64,000 nt of DNA from Spirometra erinaceieuropaei (lineage: Eukaryota; Platyhelminthes; Cestoda; Diphyllobothriidea; Diphyllobothriidae). Below the pieces are notes generated by a model. The model had not been told where the DNA came from, ran no database searches, and saw only the letters and a list, made by a program, of their open reading frames with translations. The stretch lies in assembly GCA_902702965.1 (NCBI GenBank), contig CACRXP010001224.1:55887-119886 (forward strand), in the 5' to 3' direction. Both the position numbers and the translations under genes were made by a program. Shown here in pieces: positions 55,931-64,000 of the stretch (position 1 is its first letter; every line of letters starts with the position of its first letter).

Positions 55931-56427
55931 TGGAAATGGAGGTGTTAGTGATAATAGCGGAATCCTCGACATCTCACCTGAAACCGAATCAACTTTCTGT
56001 TATCAGTTAACTTTCGGGGCAAAAGCCGCTTCATGCTGGTTGGTCACCCAGCTCGTGTTGTTTGCACGTAGGATGGGAGGGATGGTACTACCCAGTCGCA
56101 CTGGCCGATCTCATATGCACCTAGTCTTTAACTTATCTTACGCACGACAAGGCGTAATCTCGATGCTTCGCAAACGTCATTCGTCCTATCTCAGGTCGAT
56201 GCTATTGCCCCATCCAGGGGGCGATAGTCCTCGCTTGGCGATGCGCTTTGCTGGCACCTAAACTCGCGTGAAAAAGCAAATGGTGATCATAAAGCGCGTT
56301 AAGATGAGCACTGCGGTTTACTGTGTACGCTTTGCCAAAATCGGAGCCAAATCTAATCATTCACATTCCTCGGGAATTATTGAAATGCACACACACTGCA
56401 TGAGTGCAAACCAGCTTAACCAGAAAA

Positions 56428-57047
56428 GTTTGAGCGGAGTGTTAAGCGGCCTCAGCAAACGAGATTTTTCGGCATTTCATCGAGGTGTCATCTACGCACT
56501 GTATGGTTTTGATAGAAAATTGATTTTAAACGTAGATTCATTTGGATTTTAAAGTTCATGTGTAGGTTACTCAAATTTAGAATGCCCCACAGAGTCATTT
56601 CCTGTGTTTGTAAACATGTCTGGTGTTCTGTGTTGATCTGGCTTGCAGACTCAAAGCTTTTCTGTATCTTAACTCCTATCAGAAATATGTAGATTAATGC
56701 CTGTTACCAAAGCCCTATTGGCTATGATCAACGACATCCAAGGTCACGTGTTTGAGCGGAGTGTTTAGCGGCCTCAGCAAACGAGATTTTTCGGCATTTT
56801 ATCGAGGTGTCATCTACGCACTGTACGGCTTTGGTGGAAAATTGAGTTTAAACGTAAATTCGAACTTAAAAGTTCAGTTGGAGTTTAAAGTTCATTTGTA
56901 GGTTATTCAAATTTAGAATGCCCCACAGTGAGTCATTTTCTGTGTTTGTAAACATGCCTGGTGTTCTGTGTCGATCTGGCTTGCAGACTCAAAGCTTTTT
57001 GGTATCGTAACTCTCTTATCAGAAATGTGTAGGCTAACGACTGTTAC
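56428..57047 (+). repeat. Tandem duplication of a unit of about 290 bp
   Basis: Unit 1 (56428-56711) and unit 2 (56750-57047) share GTTTGAGCGGAGTGTT, GCGGCCTCAGCAAACGAGAT, TTATCGAGGTGTCATCTACG-like, TTTAGAATGCCCCACAG and GGCTTGCAGACTCAAAGCTT. The spacer 56712-56750 is found again at 58825-58863. Non-coding. Confidence 0.85.
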
Positions 57048-60000
57048 CTAAACCGTTCTGAAGCCAGTAAGCGTCTTGGAATTGCGCTATGCCACGAAAC
57101 CTTTGAGATGGAGTTCATTTACATCGTACGCTGGGACATTCCAAACTGCCTCGATATGTTGTTGTCCGAGATCCTTCATACACTCGCGACCGTCTTCCCC
57201 CGTAATACTCCGCGCAGTGAACGCAGAAATATTTTGTTTGTAGGCGGGTGGACAAATCCTACTCCCATATAATTAACTAGAACTCAGTATGCTTTAGATC
57301 GCCTGCCATTTTCAGCGGAGTTTGGTTGTAGAAAGAAGAATTTTAACGGCTTTGTCAAAAGTATAGGAACCCCTTCAACATACCGTTAGGTGCATCTTTT
57401 TTAATTTAATGACTTCGTGGTATTACCAGCTAAGGGCTTTCAGGCCGTGTGTTTAGTGAGTTTCTGTTTGTGGAGCGGTTTCCTGCATATTTTCTGAACA
57501 AATTCGCTCTTAGAAAGTTCTGAAGGACTATCTTTAGGCACAAAAGCTTCACCATTTAAGCCGACCGTTATCTTCAGTTACATTTAAGCCATCTGAAAAA
57601 TTTAATTCTTAGTTTATTCATTGGATTTTATTGTTGTGCCTAAAAGGCCCTGAAAAGGTAGAAATCCTTGCTCAAAACACAGGTCTCTTCCGAAAAACCA
57701 TCATCATATTTTTAAAAGACAATTTTTCGGCTGAATTCGCATGGTCCTTTTCACGCCCAATGAATACCTTGATTCAAACTGGACGCACTAATGGCTAATG
57801 AAGTTCAAGCGAAAAATCGATAAAACGGGTGTGAATTTGATTCGCGCGCGCACATCAAGCACAGTAAAAGGCGGGGTGATGTGGGTACGCATGTTTTTAG
57901 ACGAAATGCAAAATGATGAGTGCCTTTCACTCCTGGTGGGAAATGGGCTGTGTTGCTGTTAGACTCAAAAGTAGCTCACATCTGGCTAAATCCGAAGAAT
58001 ACTGTCTTATGGTTGGTTTGCTAACGTTGAGCTTATACTCACCAGCGGAGAAACGCATCAGCAGTCCTGAAGTGCTCGGTTTTCTCCAAAAAATGTTATC
58101 CCTCCGTAGCGCGGCAGCAGAGACCTAGAAACCGTAGTTGGGATAGATTTAATTGCAAAATATGAGTCAGCGCCTGTTTCAAAATCCCAAACCAGTAAAC
58201 TAAATGCGTACATTATTAAAATACCGGCAACAATTCGGGAGATTGACATCCCTTCAAGACGGACAGGCGACCTTTGAATCTCGCCTGCAAATCAGTCACA
58301 TACCAGCCTTCTTAGGGCGCTGCAAAATTTACTGCAATCGAAACCACAGGCTGGTATAAAAAAAGTTGGTTAAATAAATAACACTGAATCAATGCCAGAC
58401 TTTGATGTCGCTTCCAGCCTAACACTAATGTTTCGGCACTTTGTCACAAGGGTAACGGGAAATAAAACCTGAGCGATAGCACCCTGTCGTTAGTTGATCA
58501 AATTTTTGAAGTATACGCTTGCCGAAGTCTACTGCATTCATCTACGATGACCAGGTCCTTCTTTCTGGTGGCGAAATGTTGTCTGGAGGGTTTGAGCATG
58601 CATTCACTGCGGTCAACCTTGGCTGAAAATGTGTCATTTAATCCAAAAAGTGCTTCAGACGGGGACAAAAGTCACTGGCACGACTGAATTCGGCATATTT
58701 GCTGCCATAAATCAGCTATGCCACACCCCTGGACCGAGACGACTCGAGATTATAAACTCGGGGTGGGTCAGTCTGTCATCGAACATGTGAACCGAACGCT
58801 CAGCCAACTGAGTCATTTGCCCATGCCCTATTGGCTATGATCAACGACATCCAAGGTCACGTGCTTGACCCTCATTGGTCTATCCTAATTGCAGGACTGA
58901 AAACACACTCGAGGGCTTGTAAGCAGTCGATAATTGGAGGCAATCAATAATTAACTTACCTGTCAGCAGTTCTTATACAAGAACCATGTACTCAGAAAAC
59001 TTGAATGCTTGCTTAAATATGCTAGCTTAAATAGGAATTCCTGCGAACCATTCATGTCAGCATTTCTTTCATAAAGAGGTTCAAGGGCAATAAACAAAGT
59101 TGCGCATATTTGACTTATTCGCGTCGTATGCCAACCAGTCTCGGAAGATCTGGGCTCTGAATTCAGGGTCTTTAAGTCTAGAGTTCGGGACTGTGTGTGA
59201 GAGCCGCTCGCAATACGCTCTGTTCATTTGCAGATAGGATGGCAACGTGCAGTCTGGATGGAATTACATATGCAGGCCAGGTCACTGCTTTCACATTCCC
59301 TGGGGTTGACGTCTCGAAACCCCCGGTATGGAACTAGGTTATGGAGTCCCGACAGCAAACTTTCAACGGAGGGTAGGACGCAAAACGTATCAGGCAGATG
59401 AAGAACCCTTGTTGCCACCAACTTTTCACATGTGCGTTATTCTGTGAAATTCAACCGGGGCGCTGTTACCACTGAAACGTACTGCCAAATGATGGAATTT
59501 ACTAAAACTAGTAAAGGACAGGGAGATAGAGGACGACACGGTGCGAGATAAGTTTGTGGCGGTTAAACGGTGAGAGTACTTTCAGGCCAATTCTTGCGTT
59601 GCAGAGGCAGACAGAATTCCCCAGAATGAGGGGTTTATTGTATAGAGAATCCTAGCTGCCTTCTCAGTTGGCAGTGGCTGCCGGCGAAGCCAGGGCTAGT
59701 CTTGACTTCGTCCGAGAGTTTGTAAGACAGTAGTGGCAGCTGCCGTGTCAGGTTTGTGGGGCAAGATGAAGTGGCGTCCAGCTGGACTGTGTGTTGCATT
59801 TGCCCGGGGGTGGTTTTCCGGTGGTTTGTGTTGCATTTTCTGAGCGGAGGTGCGTTCAGGCGGCTCATGGGACGCCTCAACTGTGCGGACGCACGTGTGT
59901 CGCAGTTGAAGTTGGTCGAGTGACTGTAGGTCAACGCTTCTGGAGCGGCTTGCTGCAAAAGTAAATGGCCTTGATGCAGCCGGACACTGAACAATGACGC

Positions 60001-61038
60001 CAGACGATGGCTATATTGAGAACAGGTTCTCCGGAGTGCGCATGGTCGTCTATTGGAGTGTCCTGGCCTAGTTATTATTGGCGCCCATCCGGTTAATTTT
60101 AACAGTTAGGAGATTGACAGAAAAGTTCATTTGATCACTAGACAGGGGTGCTACTATCTTGGCTTTCCCGACTGGTGCGCAGACTCACTTCAACCGTGGA
60201 CATCCCTTATTTTAGACTACAAGGGGATTGGGTAAGTTGCTGTGCGACCCTATAGGTTTTGCCCACTTCTCACGAACCGCCGTGAAATACTTCCAGGTTA
60301 GTGTTTTTCGTTTAGGTGACTGTCTTTGTTATCATCAGGTGACGTGGCTGTTTTCTGCTCTGCAGAACAAGTGACCTCTTTTTTTCTCATGTATGCTTAC
60401 TGTCGTCTGCAGCAAACTTCTTCTGAGTGCATTTTTATGCTTTTTGTTATAGGTGCTCCCTCGTCAGCCGCTGGTGACTTGAGGGTGAGTAAGCGACTAT
60501 AAAAACCGCTTTGATTGCCGTTTTGCAAACTGTCTTCCCTCGCCTATATCAAAAGACACGAGGATACAAGTAGACTCCCTTGACGATATTTAAGAAAAAA
60601 GGGCATTTCTGGTAGAACATTGGAAGAAGAACCGTCCGAAATATGGGTGGCTTTGCGCTGAATTCCAATGAAATTGTTTTTTTTGTGAAGGTTAAGGGTA
60701 GGGTTAAGATTAGGGTACGGTTAAGGTTCGGGTTAGGTTTAGTGTCAAGGTTGTGAGGCAGAGGTATTTGCCTATTCCTTTGTTCTGTTTGGGTGGGGTC
60801 ATTTTAACAATTCCGGCCGATTTTTTTTCAAAGTATTTTTGTTGCGTTGCGAGTTTGTCTGGCAAGAATAACGAGTCGACGCGATGGAAGACGCAACGTG
60901 TTTAAACGCTGACAATGTCCGCGAAATGGGGGGAGTTCATTCTGTGAGCCAACCAGTAAAGTTTAACCACAATTGTCCAAGGTTCAGAGGCTGAATAAGA
61001 TTTGGCGTTGCAAATGTAGGCGGCTCCTTATCAAAGTA
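57048..61038. other. Mostly unrecognised; telomere-like tract at 60685-60760
   Basis: GGTTAAGGGTAGGGTTAAGA, TTAGGGTACGGTTAAGGTTC and GGGTTAGGTTTAG near 60690-60745 are degenerate telomere-like units. A minus frame of 119 codons at 59635-59994 is polar but matches nothing I know. No other gene or repeat found apart from the 39-bp block. Confidence 0.45.
58825..58863 (+). repeat. 39-bp exact repeat of the 56.7-kb spacer
   Basis: GCCCTATTGGCTATGATCAA continuing CGACATCCAAGGTCACGTG is identical to 56712-56750. The surrounding sequence is not obviously related. Confidence 0.9.
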
Positions 61039-62034
61039 CAGTGCGTGACCGATCTCATGAAATGTTGGTCGAAATTCTGTAGTGTGTTTTCGATTAGGAA
61101 GGACTACTTAGGTGGGATTGTAATATCGATTAGCATGCAGCACAATCCTATAGCATTTCGGACTCTTTAGGATGTCGGCTTTTGGATGCACTCCTTTTTG
61201 ACCTCTTACAGAAACCGCGCCCGGCAAAAACTGACAACTTAAGTGGCATGCATTTTTCGTATTGATTTTCGATGGTCTTATAAATTCAAATGTATTTTAT
61301 AGAAAACGTGCACAAGAATATGCCTTCTTTTACTCGTTCGGTAGAAAAACGCACTGTTTTCATATTTTATTCTTGAAGAAAGTGTACATTTAGGTTTTAA
61401 AAAAGTTTTCCAATTCCCGAATAATTTTGAGCCAGATCTGTCATTGCATTAGCGTTTAGCGATTTCAGTTTACACGGGACATGCTTTCTGCGTAAGAAAA
61501 ATTATATATTCCTCTATACCTTTAAGATGATACTATATAGAGTCCATAACATTTTACAATGGATCCGAACTGTGTTGTACATTTCTTGAGAAACCTTGGT
61601 AAACGGACATGTACGAGGTTGTATATACGGAAATCGCATGGTCTTAAAAATCTCGTAATTAAAAAGCTTTTTTTAAAACCTAAATATACGCTTTGTTCAG
61701 GTATAAAATATGAAGACAGTGCGATTTTCTACCGAACGAGTAAACGAAGGCATATTTTTGTGCACGTTTTCTATAAAATACATCTGAATTTATAAGACCA
61801 TCGAAAATCAATACGAAAAATGCATGCCACTTAACTTGTCAGTTTTTGCCGGGCGCGGATTCTGTAAGAGGTCAAAAAGGAATGTATCCAAAAGCCGACA
61901 TCCTGAAAAGTCCGAAATGCTATAGGATTATGCTGCATGCTAATCGATATTACAATCCCACCTAAGTAGTCCTTTCTAATCGAAAACACATTTCAGAATG
62001 TCGACCAACGTTTAATCAGATCGGTCACGCACTG
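61039..62034. mobile_element. MITE-A, best-preserved copy (996 bp, TA flanks)
   Basis: TA on both sides (61037-61038, 62035-62036). Both tips begin CAGTGCGTGACCGATCT. The arms of about 370 bp (61039-61410 and about 61665-62034) are inverted copies with few differences by eye. About 250 bp of unique centre contains CCCGAATAATTTTGAGCC. No coding capacity. The palindrome would fold into a long hairpin. TA duplication plus CAGT tip indicates mobilisation by a Tc1/mariner-type transposase. Confidence 0.9.
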
Positions 62035-62149
62035 TAAATTGTAATAGCTACTTCCGGCTTATGTACCCTTAACACCAGGACGGAAGACTAGAGCTTTCTG
62101 ATCCTGCTAGACACTTAAGAAGCCCTACTGTAAAGTTCAAGTCAAGAGG

Positions 62150-62345
62150 TGGTAGTTCACGAACTTACAACACAGTCAGCTAAATTCCATCACGACGTTG
62201 GAATTCTAGCCAACAGAGTGCGGTTTCGAGCCTCAGCGTTTGCAAAAAACTTAGGTTTGCTATGGCGGGATGATGACGGCTAGTAGGCTAGAAATTGTCA
62301 TGTAAGCCCCATTGTCTTGTCAGTAATGTTAGTCTGAATACACTG
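62150..62345 (+). mobile_element. SINE S1, strongly diverged
   Basis: tRNA-like remnant (GTTGGAATTCTAGCCAACAG, GCGGTTTCGAGCCTC), then GGTTTGCTATGGCGGGATGA, TGACGGCTAGTAGGCTAGAA and CCCCATTGTCTTGTCAGTAA. Confidence 0.55.
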
Positions 62346-62699
62346 GATTAAAATTCTGCATTGGTCACCGGAATAAGGACCCCGTACTAGTGGGTCGCCT
62401 TACGCTGGGCATCTATTCTCGTGTCGTAATTTTAATCCTAACACTATCCCTACGCGCTGGAATCTTGCGCTAGGGGATGAATATAACTGTGCCTCACCTA
62501 ATTCCGTGTTTTTGCCAGTTAATGTGGGCGGTAACTGTTGGCAGACATTCCGCGCACCAGCCCTTGACTACGCAAACTCGTAAGAAAACACTTTTTGACC
62601 TCTGCTTTTAATTCTTTAAAAAAACAAACAACAGGTTGGATATCTGGTCCCATGAAAAAGGAAACCGCTTACTCAGAAAAGTGCCGAAATTAAGCATTA

Positions 62700-64000
62700 C
62701 AGTACCTGTGCTAACTCATGAAATGTCACGAATTAACACAGGTTAACGACTTTAACGCAAAATCGGTAAACACTACGGCTCCCAAAGTCTGATAGCGGAA
62801 AATAAACGATGTGTCAAAGAAATAAAGCAAAGTTTGGTTAAGAAAATATTATTTACTGAGATAAAAATAAATAATTTTCGACAAAAGTCACATTTTCGAG
62901 AAACGCCTATATTACAACCAAGTTAATAAAGGCTGCGTATGAGGACGTATAAAGGAGGAGGGCGCATAAAAGGTCAAAAATAATAAAGGACAGAAACAGA
63001 TACAAAAAATTAGTACTTTGTCGATTGTCCATTCGAATTAATAACAGCAGAAAGTCTGTCCGGCATAGACATGACAGGGTTATCTCTGGTGGATTGTAAA
63101 GTGTAATTATTAAGTATGAAATCCAATTTTTCCTACATTGAAAGAGTCTTCTTAGCTTTGTGCCAATTTCGTTTGACTATTCCAAAAAGACTTTCGATAG
63201 GATTCAAATCAGGACTGTTGGCCGGGATGAAAATGGATTGGATGCCAATTGCGGAGAGCGTGGTTGTTGTCTAAAATGTTAGATTATATTTGCAAGCGGC
63301 ATCAAATTCGTACCTCTTTACAGCGGTGGACAGGTGCATTGTCCCGCAAAATTACAGTATCCATTCGGCGCCGACTTATGCCGTTGTAGCCGAAAGCATC
63401 CTTGACAATTGCAATGAACACCTTGCTGTTGATGATGTCGGATGTTGACCGCCAGACAGGCCGCTCACCGAATTTAATCGCCATCCAAACCATCATCCGC
63501 CGACAGTTCTTGAATATTGCCGTCGGTGTAGTGTGTTCTCTTGGGAAGTTCTTTCCACATATGACAGTTTGGAGCGATTTCGTAGGCTTGTCTAAAAATA
63601 GAACCTCATCGCAGAAGAAAATGCTCTTCCAAAATGAAGATCTGTAATCAATATAATTCTTAGCAAGTAAAAGCCGTTCGCTAATTAGTTTTCTACTTAA
63701 ATATGGCTTAATCATGGCCTTCCGCCGCTGCAGTTCAAATTCCTTCATCCTTTTTCTAATGATGTTCATAGAAAACATCGGCAGATGTTCTCGCTGAATG
63801 GTCTCAATGGGCATGTAATGAAACTTTTTTAATGTACGACGGATAAAATCGTCGTCTTGCTTACTTGTGGACCGTTTTGGTCCCCCTATCTTATTTCTAG
63901 GAACAGTTTTATCATAATTAATGCGCCACAGAGTGACCTTGCTAATATTGAAAATACTAGCTAACGACTCACGCGGGATTCCCTCCGCCGCTAATTTTCG
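62700..64000 (-). mobile_element. Tc1/mariner-type DNA transposon, one end in window
   Basis: The left end starts after TA (62698-62699) with CAGTACCTGTGCTAACTCAT followed by GAAATGTCA. This matches the MITE-B tip (CAGTAGGTGGGCTAACTCGT, GAAATGTCA) at nearly all positions. The other end lies beyond the window. The interior carries a transposase pseudogene on the minus strand. Confidence 0.8.
63010..64000 (-). pseudogene. Tc1/mariner-family transposase, partial and broken
   Basis: The frame is open from the window edge to 63302 (232 codons). A helix-turn-helix region lies near the edge (GIPRESLASIFNISKVTLWR, then GGPKRSTSKQ). First catalytic Asp in IFFCDEVLF, second in VILRDNAPVHR, 89 residues apart as usual. 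After a stop and a one-base shift the third motif FIPANSPDLNPIESLF is readable near 63190-63230, with a further TAG before the natural end at 63010-63012. The second Asp to Glu distance is about 48 residues, longer than the usual 34-41, though indels may inflate it. Cut-and-paste transposition at TA is the family role. This copy is inactive. Confidence 0.85.

Noticed and set aside
55140..56261. 373-codon serine-rich open frame
   Set aside because: Produced by the AGT microsatellite. All three frames on both strands stay open as poly-Ser, poly-Val or poly-Leu.
1..64000. CRISPR arrays, bacterial operons, ribosome binding sites, prophage
   Set aside because: Nothing of the kind. Repeats are TE-derived and irregular, and the coding style is eukaryotic.

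Overview
This is a eukaryotic, repeat-rich window, most likely from a large flatworm genome (tapeworm or fluke). The evidence for that is the density of Penelope-like retroelements (PLEs) with GIY-YIG endonucleases, tRNA-derived SINEs, degenerate TTAGGG-type tracts, long spliced introns and the absence of bacterial-style gene packing. The class-level assignment is inference. Almost all longer open frames are pieces of transposable elements or shadows of simple repeats.

Host gene: three plus-strand segments (31227-31642, 34811-35168, 53732-54163) look like consecutive coding exons of one gene. Splice sites and codon phases agree across both junctions, the first exon carries the end of a FERM (band 4.1-like) lobe, and the last ends in a stop codon. 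The second intron (about 18.6 kb) is packed with mobile elements. Exons for the N-terminal part of the protein were not found.

Mobile elements by region: 0-2.1 kb, a PLE tail and a 995-bp element with an inverted pair of hammerhead-like motifs. 4.5-12.5 kb, interspersed repeats, a short TIR element, SINEs and telomere-like tracts. 13-21 kb and 28-30 kb, about 1-kb palindromic TA-flanked elements (MITE-A and MITE-B). 23-27 kb, decayed SINEs. 31.7-37 kb, tRNA-like repeats, a second 995-bp hammerhead element and two head-to-head PLE fragments. 38-40.5 kb, a nearly complete PLE with RT and GIY-YIG, broken by one frameshift and one stop. 44.5-47 kb, a PLE flanked by about 320-bp inverted repeats and split by a MITE-B. 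47-48 kb, another PLE with inverted termini. 52.8-53.6 kb, a GIY-YIG fragment followed by a hammerhead-like fold. 55.1-55.9 kb, an unusually long AGT microsatellite. 61-64 kb, the best-preserved MITE-A and a broken Tc1/mariner-type transposon whose terminal sequence resembles MITE-B ends.

Three points deserve most attention. First, hammerhead-ribozyme-like cores recur at PLE termini and in pairs inside the 995-bp elements. Second, the Tc1/mariner-type element is a plausible source of transposase for the palindromic MITEs, whose two arms appear homogenised within each copy. Third, PLE fragments repeatedly carry inverted terminal repeats. All repeat boundaries were read by eye and may be off by several bases.
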